NCBI GenBank assembly: GCA_045106855.1
Contig: JBGCFI010000007.1
Location: forward strand, 186,001 to 250,000
Direction: 5' to 3'
Length of the DNA stretch: 64,000 nucleotides
Source: Granulosicoccus sp045106855
Lineage (GTDB): Bacteria > Pseudomonadota > Gammaproteobacteria > Granulosicoccales > Granulosicoccaceae
Each line of letters opens with the position of its first letter. Within the stretch, counting starts at the first letter, position 1. A model generated the notes under the pieces. That model saw only the letters and a program-made list of their open reading frames with translations, searched no databases and was not told where the DNA came from. Shown here piece by piece: positions 9,434-19,609 of this stretch. A program made the translations under genes and the position numbers.

Positions 9434-10716
9434 TGGGTCTATTCATACTGCTTTTTCTCTTCGCCTTTTGCGTGATCATTGGTGTACCGGTCGCGTTCGC
9501 TCTGGGTATTGCCGCCGTGTCAGCGTTTTTCGTCGAAGGCCTGCCAATGATGGTGGCATTTCAACGCATAGTCTCGGGAATCAATGTATTTTCACTGATG
9601 GCAATACCGTTTTTTATCTTTGCGGGCGAGTTGATGTTTCATGGCGGCATTGCCATGCGTCTGGTGAGGTTTGCATCCAGTGCTGTCGGTGCCGTGCGTG
9701 GTGGCCTGGGCGTAGTGAATGTATTGTCGTCTATGCTCTTTGGCGGCATCTCAGGCTCAGCTGTAGCTGATATTTCCGCACTGGGTTCTATCCTGATACC
9801 GGTGATGAAAGAGAAAGGCTATGACGATGACTACGCGGTGAACGTCACAGTTACTTCATCTATTGCCGGTATCATGATTCCACCAAGTCACAACATGATC
9901 CTGTATGCCGTAGCCGCCGGCGGTGCTGTTTCTATCTCAAAACTTTTTCTGGCGGGTGTGGTACCCGGTGTGCTTATGTGCGTTTGTCTGGCGTTAGTGG
10001 CTTATGTGGTCGCTGTCAAACGTGGTTATCAGGCGGAGGTTTTTCCCGGATTTAAAGTTTTACTAGTGAACTTCATTATGGCATTGCCAGGTCTGTTTAC
10101 CGCCGTCATTATTGTTGGTGGCGTGCTGTCCGGAGTGTTCACAGTGACCGAATCAGGTGCATTTGGAACAATCTACGCTTTCCTGGTGACCATCATCGTG
10201 TATCGAAGTCTTTCGTGGGCCAATTTCAAAACCGCCGTTCGCAACGCGGTAAAAACAACAGCGATGGTTATGATTCTCATCGCTTGTGCGGGTTCGTTCG
10301 GCTATATGCTCACGTATTTTTCAGTGCCCACCGCAATGACAAATTTTATGCTGGGCATTTCTGAAAACCCGGTTGCGCTGTTATTGATGATCAACGTCAT
10401 GCTGTTGATGTTGGGCATGATCATGGACATGGCAGCACTTATTCTGATCTGTACTCCGATTTTCTTGCCACTGGCCATTTCCATCGGTATCGACCCATTG
10501 CAATTTGGCATGATTTTGATGATGAATCTCGGGCTGGGTCTGTGTACGCCTCCTGTTGGTGCATGCCTGTTTGTGGGTTGCGCTGTCGGACAAGTTCCTA
10601 TCGAGAAGGCCGTAAAGACCATCTGGCCGTTTTATTTGGCTATTTTCGGCGCACTTATGCTGATCACTTTTGTGCCTGCAATTTCCCTGACGTTGCCCTC
10701 GTTACTCGACGGATGA
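9433..10716 (+). CDS. TRAP transporter large permease (DctM family)
   Basis: A 427-residue, roughly twelve-helix sodium-coupled permease of the DctM/SiaM type that moves the solute released by the DctP protein. Recognisable segments are the N-terminal PVAFALGIAA, GGISGSAVADISALG near residue 110, the helix-breaking SIAGIMIPPSHNMILYA near 150, and the C-terminal LGLCTPPVGACLFVGC. The frame is open from 9373, inside the small-permease gene, but the ATG at 9433 overlaps the preceding stop and gives the normal N-terminus. The operon ends here; the next start is about 130 bases on. Confidence 0.9.
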   Translation: MGLFILLFLFAFCVIIGVPVAFALGIAAVSAFFVEGLPMMVAFQRIVSGINVFSLMAIPFFIFAGELMFHGGIAMRLVRFASSAVGAVRGGLGVVNVLSSMLFGGISGSAVADISALGSILIPVMKEKGYDDDYAVNVTVTSSIAGIMIPPSHNMILYAVAAGGAVSISKLFLAGVVPGVLMCVCLALVAYVVAVKRGYQAEVFPGFKVLLVNFIMALPGLFTAVIIVGGVLSGVFTVTESGAFGTIYAFLVTIIVYRSLSWANFKTAVRNAVKTTAMVMILIACAGSFGYMLTYFSVPTAMTNFMLGISENPVALLLMINVMLLMLGMIMDMAALILICTPIFLPLAISIGIDPLQFGMILMMNLGLGLCTPPVGACLFVGCAVGQVPIEKAVKTIWPFYLAIFGALMLITFVPAISLTLPSLLDG

Positions 10717-10846
10717 TGTAGTATTTGTCCACGGCTGTTCACTAGATTCGGTCGCCACCGAAGATATGGAGTTCATCGGAACCGCTTCTCTATCTGCAGC
10801 GAATAGTTCAGGCAAATTCAAGAGTCATACACGGAGAACCAATCTC

Positions 10847-12451
10847 ATGTTCTATTCAGGTGTCCGACCCCTTTTATCGTCGATAGTTTCTGCAAGTGTT
10901 ATCGCGTTTAGTGGAGCAGTGTTTTCGCTCCAGGCCCACGCCGCTGTAATCAATATTCATAACGGTGCGGATCCTTCTTCACTGGACCCGCACAAGCTCT
11001 CGGGTGATTGGGAAAATCGCATAGCGGGTGATATCTTCGAAGGACTGGTCACAGAGGATACGCTAGCAGAGCCAATTCCAGGCCAGGCAAGCGACTGGAG
11101 TGTCTCTGACGATGGCCTTGTTTATACCTTTAACTTGCGTGAGGGAATCGTCTGGAGCGATAGCACCCCCGTAACTGCCAACGATTTCGTATTTGCATTC
11201 CAGCGTCTGCTGGATCCGGTAGCTGCGGCCGATTACGCCTACCTGCAATATTCCATCAAAAATGCAGAAGCCATTAATTCGGGCGAAATAGAAGATTAAT
11301 CCATGCTTGGAGTCAAGGCTATTGATGACAAGACTCTCGAGATCACACTGGAAACACCCACAGCCTATTTTATCGGCACACTGACACATTACACAGCCTT
11401 TCCTTTGCCGCAACATGCCATAGAAGAGTTTGGTGATGACTGGGTAAAGGTAGAGAATATCGTTACCAATGGCCCTTTTCATCCAGTTGAATGGGTGCCT
11501 GGTTCGCACGTCACAACAGAAAAAAGCCCTGATTACTACGCTGCTGATACGGTTGCTATCGATGGCGCCAAATTCTATGTACTCGAGGATGAATCTGCGG
11601 CTCTCAAGCGCTATCGCGCTGGCGAGTTTGACATTCTCACAGAGTTTCCCACCGACCAGTTCGCCTGGATGCAGGAGAACTTGCCAGGGCAGGCGCAAGT
11701 TGCGCCATTTGCAGGACTCTACTACTACGTCATGAATAATAAAAAGCCGCCTTTTGACAACCCAGATGTGCGCAAGGCCTTATCCATGTCGGTTAATCGC
11801 GAAGTGATTGGACCACAGATTCTTGGCACTGGAGAAATACCTGCCTATTCATGGGTGCCACCGGGCATGGCTAACTATGGTGATCCGTACACCGTAGATT
11901 GGAAAGACGTGCCATACCCGGACAAACTGGCTATGGCTAAAGAACTTCTGGAGGGGGCTGGCTATAACGATGAGAACCGGTTGAAGCTGCAGCTTCGATA
12001 CAACACCAACGAAAATCACAAAAGAATAGCAGTGGCTATTGCTTCCATGTGGAAGCCTTTGGGTATTGATGTCGAGCTTTACAACACCGAGACAAAAGTA
12101 CACTACGACGAGTTGCAACGAGGCGTTCTGGACGTAGCAAGAGCTGGCTGGCTTGCTGATTACAACGATGCGGATAACTTTCTGAACCTTCTGAAGTCGT
12201 CGGTTCAATACAACTACGGTCGATACGCTAGTCAGGATTTTGATAACCTGATAGACCAGGCCAATACAGTGACAGATGCAAAAGAACGTGCAGCCATATT
12301 GAGACAGGCTGAACAGATTGCCATGGACGAGTCGGCCGCTATTCCCATCTACTATTATCTGTCTAGAAATGTTGTATCGCCCAGAGTATCGGGTTTTGAG
12401 AATAATGCATTTGATATACATCGAACGCGCTGGTTATCTCTAACCGAATAA
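10847..12451 (+). pseudogene. oppA: Peptide ABC transporter substrate-binding protein (OppA type), interrupted by an in-frame stop
   Basis: An OppA/DppA-family periplasmic peptide-binding protein interrupted by an in-frame TAA at 11297-11299. Before it are a signal peptide ending LQAHAA and the domain-I start NGADPSSLDPHKLSGD. After it, in the same frame, come LGVKAIDDKTLEITLE, NIVTNGPF and the rest of the fold. Intact relatives read straight through, and a leucine TTA in place of TAA would restore a 534-residue protein. An ATG four bases after the stop could permit reinitiation, but that product would lack a signal peptide. The preferred start, 10847, has GGAGA upstream; the frame opens earlier at 10766. 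The downstream permease and ATPase genes are intact, so this is a recent mutation or a base-call error. Confidence 0.85.
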
Positions 12452-12577
12452 AAGTTGTCACTACTGACAAACTAGATGTATATCCGGTGGTGCAGGCAAG
12501 TGGTGTGGTTGTTTATTCGATCTACCACTTGCCTGATGCATACTCGTTTTTCCTGCCGATAAGAGCATGTTAACAAC

Positions 12578-13501
12578 GTGCTGAAATTTGCTTTCAAGCG
12601 ACTGTTGTCCACCATACCTGTCTTGTGGATAGCGATAACAGCCTGCTTTTTCATTCTCAGGTTAGCGCCTGGTGGTCCGTTTGACGGTGAACGACCATTA
12701 CCGGCAGTCGTTAAAAAGAATCTCGAAGCACACTACAATCTGGATAAATCATTACTGGAACAGTATTTTATCTATCTGGGCAATCTTCTTCGAGGTGATC
12801 TTGGACCGTCATTTGTTAATCAGGATTTCAGTGTTTCTGAACAACTGCTGGTTGGTCTCCCGTATACGTTAATCGTCGGTGGGATAGCTTTTTTTTTATC
12901 GATACTTATCGGTGTTGCGGCTGGCATTTTCGGTTATCTGTATCGCAATCGTTATCCGGATATCGGTATCGCCGTTTTCATCCTTACCGGCCTTGTTATC
13001 CCTAATTTTCTGGTAGCACCCATACTGCAGCTTGTCTTCGGTTTGCAGCTGGAATGGTTACCTGTTGGCGGCTGGGGCGGCGGAACCATTACCCATCTTG
13101 TTCTACCGGTGACAGTGCTGGCTCTAACTCATGTTGCCCGCATCTCGAGGCTTACGCGTGCCAGCATGATCGAAGTCATGCACAGTAATTTTATCCGAAC
13201 TGCGCGCTCCAAAGGTCTGAGTGATGCAAGTCTTCTACTCAAGCATGCACTGAAGCCTGCGATGACTCCGGTGGTTTCTTATCTGGGGCCTGCGGCAAGC
13301 TATCTTCTTACCGGTTCGCTAGTGGTTGAGACAATTTTCGGTTTGCCGGGGATTGGACGATACTTTATCAATGCAGCGTTAAATCGTGACTATGGCATGG
13401 TGCTGGGGACAGTGGTGTTCTACATGATTCTCATCATTGTTCTGAATCTGATCGTCGACGTTGTCTATGCCTGGCTAGACCCGCGAGTGCGAGACCGATG
13501 A
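12578..13501 (+). CDS. oppB: Oligopeptide ABC transporter permease (OppB)
   Basis: A 307-residue inner-membrane permease of the OppB/DppB family. The N-terminal helix with the RLLSTIPVLWIA pattern, the APGGPFDGERPLP segment and the cytoplasmic coupling loop around RASMIEVMHSNFIRTARSKGLS (an EAA-type motif) are all present. About six helices are expected. It starts with GTG 126 bases after the oppA-like gene, with RLAPGGPFDGE matching the Opp rather than Dpp flavour. It overlaps oppC by four bases. Confidence 0.91.
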   Translation: MLKFAFKRLLSTIPVLWIAITACFFILRLAPGGPFDGERPLPAVVKKNLEAHYNLDKSLLEQYFIYLGNLLRGDLGPSFVNQDFSVSEQLLVGLPYTLIVGGIAFFLSILIGVAAGIFGYLYRNRYPDIGIAVFILTGLVIPNFLVAPILQLVFGLQLEWLPVGGWGGGTITHLVLPVTVLALTHVARISRLTRASMIEVMHSNFIRTARSKGLSDASLLLKHALKPAMTPVVSYLGPAASYLLTGSLVVETIFGLPGIGRYFINAALNRDYGMVLGTVVFYMILIIVLNLIVDVVYAWLDPRVRDR

Positions 13502-14454
13502 TTTTCCGTCGTCGAAAACAAGCTATCATTGAAGAGGCGCTGCATCGTGGTCTGGCCGATGCACGGATTGAAGCAGCGCAGGCGTTTCAGGATAATGCGT
13601 TGGTGGCTGGTCGCAGCATCATGCAAAACGCGCGACGGCGCTTTTATCGCAACAAGTCCGCCATGACTTCGGTCTTTGTGCTGATCATTCTGGTTCTGGT
13701 TGCAATAGCCGGCCCGTGGGTGATTCCCCACAACTATGAAGATCCTGACTGGGCAGCATTCAGAGCACCGCCTTCGCTTGCCAGTGGTCACTATTTTGGT
13801 ACTGACCAGAATGGACGCGATCTTCTTGCACGGACTTTGTTCGGCACGCGCGTTTCGCTGCTGGTTGCATTGATTGCCACTCTGGTTTCGGTGATTATCG
13901 GTGTCAGTTTCGGGGCAATTGCAGGCTTTATCGGTGGTCGTACCGATCAGATCATGATGCGTTTTGTCGATGTTATGTATGCGCTTCCGTATATTCTTTT
14001 TGTCATTTTGCTCATGGTGATTTTTGGACGGAATGTTTTTCTACTTTTTGCTGCGATCGGCGCGCTTGAGTGGTTGACCATGGCACGCATAGTCCGAGGG
14101 CAGACATTATCGATCAAGCACCGTGAATACATCGAAGCTGCGCGTGCTGCGGGTGTGTCAAGCGGTACAATTATATTTCGCCATATTGTTCCCAATTTAT
14201 TGGGGCCAGTCGTGGTTTACGCTACTCTGACAATCCCGGAAATCATAGTGGTGGAGAGCTTTCTCAGTTATCTTGGATTTGGCATTCAAGAGCCCCTGAC
14301 TTCTTTGGGAACCCTCATTGCTGATGGTGCCGATGTACTTGAAGTTCTGCCATGGTTAATGTGGTTCCCTGCGGCTTTTCTTATCACGCTATTGCTGAGT
14401 CTTCTCTTTATTGGCGACGGACTGCGCGATGCCTTCGATACAAAAGATCAATAG
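13498..14454 (+). CDS. oppC: Oligopeptide ABC transporter permease (OppC)
   Basis: A 318-residue permease that partners OppB. It has the N-terminal cytoplasmic extension usual for OppC, a first helix near residue 58, the periplasmic FGTDQNGRDLLARTLFG signature after it, and the EAA coupling loop EYIEAARAAGVSSGTIIFRH. The C-terminal ESFLSYLGFGIQEP is strongly conserved in the family. It overlaps oppB (ATGA) and is separated from the ATPase gene by nine bases. Confidence 0.92.
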   Translation: MIFRRRKQAIIEEALHRGLADARIEAAQAFQDNALVAGRSIMQNARRRFYRNKSAMTSVFVLIILVLVAIAGPWVIPHNYEDPDWAAFRAPPSLASGHYFGTDQNGRDLLARTLFGTRVSLLVALIATLVSVIIGVSFGAIAGFIGGRTDQIMMRFVDVMYALPYILFVILLMVIFGRNVFLLFAAIGALEWLTMARIVRGQTLSIKHREYIEAARAAGVSSGTIIFRHIVPNLLGPVVVYATLTIPEIIVVESFLSYLGFGIQEPLTSLGTLIADGADVLEVLPWLMWFPAAFLITLLLSLLFIGDGLRDAFDTKDQ

Positions 14455-14463
14455 CGTATCGAT

Positions 14464-16356
14464 ATGACTGAAGCTAAACAAACCGTACTTCAGGTGTCTG
14501 ACTTACACGTGCACTTTGATACGGATGATGCTCAGGTGCATGCCGTAAAAGGTGTGGATGTGCAGCTGTGTCAAGGAGAATGTCTAGGGGTTGTTGGTGA
14601 GTCAGGATCCGGCAAGAGCCAGACTTTTCTCGCTGCCATGGGGTTGTTGGCAACGAATGGACGGGCGACAGGCAAGGTGTTGTTGAACGGTCAGAATATT
14701 CTGGGTCTCAATACACACGATCTGAATAAGATCCGGGGTGATCGAATTGGCATGATTTTCCAAGATCCGTTAACGTCTTTGACACCTCATCTACAAATTG
14801 GTGAGCAGATGGCGGAAGTGCTTCGCGTGCATCAAGGCAAAGGTCGCAAACAGGCGAACAAAGAGTGTATCGAGTGGCTTCGACGGGTACGCATAACAGA
14901 TGCCGAGTATCGTCTACAGCAGTATCCCCACGAGTTATCAGGAGGAATGCGTCAACGCGTCATGATTGCTATGGCTATGCTGTGTCGTCCGGATGTTTTG
15001 ATTGCTGATGAACCAACGACTGCGCTCGATGTGACTATCCAGGCAGAAATTCTTGATCTGATGAATGAGTTGCGCGAACAGCATGGTACATCCATCGTGC
15101 TTATTACTCACGACATGGGTGTTGTTGCGCGCATGTGTGATCGTGTGCAGGTAATGCGCTACGGTGAGTATGTTGAAGAGGGGAGTAGTGAGACCGTGTT
15201 TTTCGAGCCACAGCACGATTACACGCGCATGTTACTGAATGCTGTACCACGCATACCTGACTTCAGTGATTCTGAGAAAATGATGGTTGCGCGTTCTGAC
15301 ACACGGCAGGGCGCCGGGCAGGGTCTATCCGATGTCAGCCAATCAGGAATGAGTACACTTTCTGGAGACGCCGCTCTATTGTTGAACGTCAAGGATATCC
15401 ATGTTGATTTTCCCATCGTCAAGGGCTTGTTTTCCAAGCCAAGACGATTGCGCGCCGTTGATGGGGTTAGTTTCCAGTTGCATGAAGGTGAAACCCTGGG
15501 TGTTGTTGGTGAGTCAGGAAGTGGCAAATCCACGCTTGCAAGGGCTATTCTTCAACTTGTTCCGCAAAGTGCAGGCTCGGTGAGCTGGTTTGGTAGCGCA
15601 TTGGAAAGCCTGGATAAAACCTCCATGACGGCGTTGCGTAGTGATTTGCAAATAGTGTTTCAGGATCCTTTGGCCAGTCTTAATCCGTCTTTGACAATTG
15701 GTGACAGTATTATGGAGCCATTGCGTGTTCATCAACCCGGGTCATCACTGGCAGGTATGACTAGTGAGGCTGTGCTCATTATGCACAAAGTAGGTCTCGA
15801 TCCTGCGTTGATAAACCGTTATCCTCATGAATTATCAGGCGGGCAGAATCAACGTGTGGGAATTGCCCGTGCAATGATCTTGAGGCCGAAACTGCTTATC
15901 TGTGACGAGGCCGTATCGGCCTTGGACGTTTCAATTCAAGCTCAAATCATTCAATTGATCAAGAGCCTGCAAAGCGAATTTAACTTATCAATCATATTTA
16001 TTTCGCACGATTTGTCAGTTGTTTTCGATGTGGCACACCGAATTCTTGTCATGTACCTGGGACAGCCTATAGAGCTGGCGTCAGCGCGTTGTCTGTTTTC
16101 CAGAGCCCAGCATCCTTACACACGTCAGTTGGTATCTGCTGTGCCTGTTCCCGATCCATTGCAGGAGCGCAAAAGGCAACGAATAAAGCTCGTTGGCGAG
16201 CTCACATCTCCAATGGATCCTGAGGCACGATTACGTTTTCTGCCCTCTCGCCTGAAGGCTGGTGAGCCTGACTACAAGCCACAGTTGCAAGAACGTTTTA
16301 CAGGTCACTACGTAGCTGAACATGATCCCCTGGAAACTCTGTTAAAAGAAAAATAA
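14464..16356 (+). CDS. Fused dual ATP-binding protein of the peptide ABC transporter (OppD-OppF)
   Basis: A 630-residue cytoplasmic ATPase carrying both nucleotide-binding domains of an Opp/Dpp system in one chain, as in E. coli YejF or GsiA. Domain 1 (about 8-265) has Walker A GESGSGKS, the LSGGMRQR signature and Walker B LIADEPTTALD. A short linker (270-300) leads to domain 2 (about 305-560) with Walker A GESGSGKS, LSGGQNQR and LLICDEAVSALD. In domain 2 the usual DEPTS is DEAVS, which keeps the catalytic glutamate. Each half ends with the Opp-specific PYTRxLLxAVP-type tail. It powers the OppBC permease just upstream. Confidence 0.92.
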   Translation: MTEAKQTVLQVSDLHVHFDTDDAQVHAVKGVDVQLCQGECLGVVGESGSGKSQTFLAAMGLLATNGRATGKVLLNGQNILGLNTHDLNKIRGDRIGMIFQDPLTSLTPHLQIGEQMAEVLRVHQGKGRKQANKECIEWLRRVRITDAEYRLQQYPHELSGGMRQRVMIAMAMLCRPDVLIADEPTTALDVTIQAEILDLMNELREQHGTSIVLITHDMGVVARMCDRVQVMRYGEYVEEGSSETVFFEPQHDYTRMLLNAVPRIPDFSDSEKMMVARSDTRQGAGQGLSDVSQSGMSTLSGDAALLLNVKDIHVDFPIVKGLFSKPRRLRAVDGVSFQLHEGETLGVVGESGSGKSTLARAILQLVPQSAGSVSWFGSALESLDKTSMTALRSDLQIVFQDPLASLNPSLTIGDSIMEPLRVHQPGSSLAGMTSEAVLIMHKVGLDPALINRYPHELSGGQNQRVGIARAMILRPKLLICDEAVSALDVSIQAQIIQLIKSLQSEFNLSIIFISHDLSVVFDVAHRILVMYLGQPIELASARCLFSRAQHPYTRQLVSAVPVPDPLQERKRQRIKLVGELTSPMDPEARLRFLPSRLKAGEPDYKPQLQERFTGHYVAEHDPLETLLKEK

Positions 16357-16498
16357 ACATACCATCGCAAGTTGTGCATCATGATTTGTCAGGTCGGGCT
16401 TGTTTGTGCCGTGAATTTCGATTTCGCAACCGCCCGAGTATTGACAGTGTCTAATAGTAAAAACGACAATTACTGGTAACTTACAAGGGTGTGCGACT

Positions 16499-17995
16499 AT
16501 GATGTCAGACCGATATACCATGCTGGTTCCCGCCGTTTTTTTGGCTTGCATTGCGCTAAGTGCCTGTAGCGATTCAGATGATCAATCCGAGCTATCCAAT
16601 TCAGCTGATCCTCAAGTAGCAGATTCAGGTAATAACTCGGTACCGGGAAATGCAGATCAACCTTTAGATCAACCGTCGGTAGACGATTCGGATTCCACCC
16701 CGACATCTGCGCCAACCGATGACGATGATTCCCAGCCCGCGAACGATGACGAAGCTGATGTTGGAGTACCCTCTGCAACCGGTGCAGATGTCAGCGGAGG
16801 AGAAGATGACAGTCCGACGCAAACCGAATCACTGTCGTTACAAGGACCATCGATCAAAGACGAATCCAGAGGTGCGGGACCACCTTCGGTACCCACGAGT
16901 TTAACATTGCTGTTATCAGCTGAGAACTGGCTTGAATTCAGTTGGGTGCCATCAACAGATGATCAGGCAGTTAAAGCTTATGAAATCTATCGCGATGATC
17001 AACTGATAGCCACAGTCAGAGATGACTCTGAATTCGAATACGATATTCGTAGTTGGCTGACAACTTCTTTCATTGATTGCAATTACACCCGGTACGCTAA
17101 TTGTGTTGATGACAATCTGCAACCTCAGTCAGGGGCTAGTTATGCGTATAGCGTGGCTGCTGTAGACAATGAGGGTATGCGCTCGGAAAGGTCCGATAGT
17201 GTTGTATTCAGTCTGGTAACGGCCGGTCAGGAAGGATTTGATCTGTCGTCATATCGGCTGGTATTTAACGAGGAGTTCGACGATGATAAGGTAGATCGTG
17301 ATCGCTGGAAAACGTCTTTACCGTGGGGCCCAGACGACATCATAAATAGCGAAAAACAGTACTTTGTCAATTTGTTTGGCTCTACCAATCCGGTAGCTTA
17401 CGATCCTTTTGTATTCACAGGTGATACTCTCCAGATTACCGGTATCCGTACGCCTGCCGATCAGCTTGCCAACGCCAATAATCAACCCTATCTTTCAGGG
17501 GTATTGACAACGTCTGACTATTTCGAAATGACTTATGGTTATGTCGAGATGAGTGCCAAACTGGCAGCAGGACAGGGTATTTTGTCGACATTTTATCTAT
17601 TTAATCAGGACTACTATAAAAACAAACCTGAGATCGATATTGTCGAATACATTGGTGCCAGACCTGACAAATCGTATCAGACATACCATTACTACGATAG
17701 CAACCGTACCCGTGATTTTAGGGGCGAAAAGCATTCGTCACCAACCATGGAGAGTATTGCTGATCAGGATTTGAGTGCTGATTTTCACACGTACGGGGTA
17801 CTCTGGGAGCCGGAGCTGGTTGTCTGGTATGTCGATGGTGTTGAGGTAAAACGAGTTGAAGGCATCCGTGTATCTGATGAACCAATGAATATCGTTACCC
17901 AGCTGGTGATGGGCAGTGACTGGATTGGTGATCCTGAACCCTCGGCAGTACCTGCCGTGCTGGAGATAGACTATATCCGCGCGTGGCAGAAGTAG
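16499..17995 (+). CDS. Glycoside hydrolase family 16 lipoprotein
   Basis: A 498-residue surface-directed lipoprotein. The signal peptide ends in a lipobox (ALSAC, lipidated Cys at 23), followed by a highly acidic Asp/Ser/Pro-rich linker to about residue 120. Next is an immunoglobulin-like/FN3-type domain (about 130-240; AYEIYRDDQLIATV). The catalytic domain (about 250-498) begins LVFNEEFDDDKVDRDRW and carries the GH16 active-site pattern EIDIVE with E378, D380 and E383, the nucleophile, helper and acid/base. GH16 enzymes cut beta-1,3- or beta-1,3/1,4-glucans and marine galactans; laminarin is a reasonable guess. The linker suggests display away from the outer membrane. It is monocistronic. 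Confidence 0.88.
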   Translation: MMSDRYTMLVPAVFLACIALSACSDSDDQSELSNSADPQVADSGNNSVPGNADQPLDQPSVDDSDSTPTSAPTDDDDSQPANDDEADVGVPSATGADVSGGEDDSPTQTESLSLQGPSIKDESRGAGPPSVPTSLTLLLSAENWLEFSWVPSTDDQAVKAYEIYRDDQLIATVRDDSEFEYDIRSWLTTSFIDCNYTRYANCVDDNLQPQSGASYAYSVAAVDNEGMRSERSDSVVFSLVTAGQEGFDLSSYRLVFNEEFDDDKVDRDRWKTSLPWGPDDIINSEKQYFVNLFGSTNPVAYDPFVFTGDTLQITGIRTPADQLANANNQPYLSGVLTTSDYFEMTYGYVEMSAKLAAGQGILSTFYLFNQDYYKNKPEIDIVEYIGARPDKSYQTYHYYDSNRTRDFRGEKHSSPTMESIADQDLSADFHTYGVLWEPELVVWYVDGVEVKRVEGIRVSDEPMNIVTQLVMGSDWIGDPEPSAVPAVLEIDYIRAWQK

Positions 17996-18006
17996 TGAGA
18001 TAAGCA

Positions 18007-18024
18007 GACACCTTGTGCGGTGTC
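18007..18024. terminator. Hairpin between convergent GH16 and MATE genes
   Basis: GACACC (18007-18012) and GGTGTC (18019-18024) form a six-pair stem with a six-base loop. It lies 11 bases after the GH16 stop, in the gap between convergent genes. Neither strand has a clear T-run after it, so it is a weak terminator candidate. Confidence 0.33.
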
Positions 18025-18112
18025 AGTCACTAGATTCTCCAGGAATTGAGTGGCATTTGATCGTTTAATGATCATGGCACAGATACTTGTAATTGTGGTG
18101 AGTACTGCTCTT

Positions 18113-19516
18113 TCAGGGTGTACGAGAAACGAGAGCACGTAGTTGGCGCAAGGTGTACCAGTGAGCCACAATAGCGGCTATTACAACGACGCTGACGATG
18201 GTATAGAACACAGATATCATCGGGTATCCGAGGTAGACGACCAGTACTATGTTGATGGACACGGGAATGACTAGTTGTCGGGCGATACCAAGCGCCATGG
18301 GAAACAGGGGTTGCTTCAACGCTTGCAATATTGCTGTGCTGAGGAACAGCACGACGTATGCGTAGAATGCGAAGGCGTCGATTCGAAGGTAGCTTGCCCC
18401 GGTTGCTTGAATTTGAGGGGCATCTGTAAAAAATGCCATCATCGCGGGTGATAGGGTCAGCATTACCGGAACCGAAATCACCGCCATTGCCAACCCCACA
18501 ATAAGCCCTATGATGTACGTTTGCCTGACTCTTGCAGCATGGTTTGCCCCATGGTTCTGCCCGGCGATTGCCATTACCGCGCTGTTTAGTCCTAAGGCGG
18601 GTAGCAAAAGAACTTGTTCAATACGTAAACCAACTGCATAGCCCGCTACGTGCTGACTTCCAAATCGTCCCAGCAATGCAACGGTAATAAAGCCGCCAAG
18701 AATAATTGTCAGCATATTGAAGCTTGCTGGTAGCACTTGTTTCAGTAGATTAATCCACGGTGCTACTGCAAACGTCGGTTTGCATACCCGGCCGGTTTCC
18801 CGTATCAGTACGCGATACAGATAAAGCGCTGACATGGCCTTGATCAATACCGTAGCTAGTGCCAGCCCTGATACTCCGAGGCCCAACGAAAAAGTGAGTA
18901 ATGGATTGAGTACGAGATTGGCAAAGAAGCCGGCAACCAAGGCATTACGATTGGATTTTGTGTCGCCCAGAGCCATCAACGCACCAGCGGCGGCAAAGCT
19001 TAAGATAAATGTGCATGCACCGAATAGGGTAATCGTGATGTATTCCATTGACAGGGGAGCAATGTCTGGCTCTGCACCTAGAAACAGCACCAACGGTTCT
19101 GCAAACAACCAACCCAAAAACGCTACGAGGACACTCAAGAGTAACGAGAGGCCGAATATATGATCAGCCCAGTCCGCAGCCTTATCGGTTTTGCCAGCGC
19201 CCACCTCGACAGCCATAACCGCAGAGGCACCCGTCTGGATGCCGATTCCAATAGCCAGTAGCAAAAAAAACACGCTGCCGGCAATGGAGACACCTGCCAG
19301 TGCATCGCTGGAGATTTTTCCCGCAAACCAGAAATCCGTCAGGTTATAGAGCGTGTTAAACAACATGCCTATTGAAGCGGGAATGGATAACCTGACGAGA
19401 TGGCCCAGAATAGGCCCTTGCGTTAACGACGGATTGGACCGACCCTCGTTAGTGCCTTGCGGCTGCAATTTGTCTGAGCGAGTGCTGTTCATCGTTGAGT
19501 CGATTTTTTCGCTCAT
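18113..19516 (-). CDS. MATE-family efflux transporter
   Basis: A 467-residue multidrug and toxic-compound extrusion transporter with about twelve hydrophobic helices in two similar halves. The start of the first half reads LVRLSIPASIGMLFNTLYNLTDFWFAGKIS, the classical MATE opening, and the second half repeats the pattern near LPASFNMLTIILGGFI. Such exporters use a sodium or proton gradient to expel cationic compounds across the inner membrane. It lies between GH16 and xsc with no regulator next to it. The substrate is unknown. The charged first 35 residues are longer than usual, so a later start is possible. Confidence 0.87.
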   Translation of the reverse strand: MSEKIDSTMNSTRSDKLQPQGTNEGRSNPSLTQGPILGHLVRLSIPASIGMLFNTLYNLTDFWFAGKISSDALAGVSIAGSVFFLLLAIGIGIQTGASAVMAVEVGAGKTDKAADWADHIFGLSLLLSVLVAFLGWLFAEPLVLFLGAEPDIAPLSMEYITITLFGACTFILSFAAAGALMALGDTKSNRNALVAGFFANLVLNPLLTFSLGLGVSGLALATVLIKAMSALYLYRVLIRETGRVCKPTFAVAPWINLLKQVLPASFNMLTIILGGFITVALLGRFGSQHVAGYAVGLRIEQVLLLPALGLNSAVMAIAGQNHGANHAARVRQTYIIGLIVGLAMAVISVPVMLTLSPAMMAFFTDAPQIQATGASYLRIDAFAFYAYVVLFLSTAILQALKQPLFPMALGIARQLVIPVSINIVLVVYLGYPMISVFYTIVSVVVIAAIVAHWYTLRQLRALVSRTP

Positions 19517-19547
19517 GGATGGAAGACCACTGGGCGTTAGTTATCTA

Positions 19548-19581
19548 TAAAAAAGGCGCTGTACACTGGGCACAGCGCCTT
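19548..19581 (-). terminator. Rho-independent terminator of xsc
   Basis: AAGGCGCTGT (19553-19562) and ACAGCGCCTT (19572-19581) form a perfect ten-pair stem with a nine-base loop. Read on the minus strand, the hairpin is followed by TTTTTATAG. It lies 29 bases past the xsc stop and upstream of the MATE gene, so it should separate the two transcripts. Confidence 0.85.
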
Positions 19582-19609
19582 TAAGGTCCAATCAAAATCA
19601 GCGGCTTGT

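Noticed and set aside
11303..12451. An independent, cytoplasmic second binding-protein gene starting at ATG 11303.
   Set aside because: It is in the same frame as the upstream half, begins in the middle of the OppA fold, and lacks a signal peptide.
16441..16480. TTGACA upstream of the GH16 gene as a promoter.
   Set aside because: No acceptable -10 hexamer follows at 16-18 bases.
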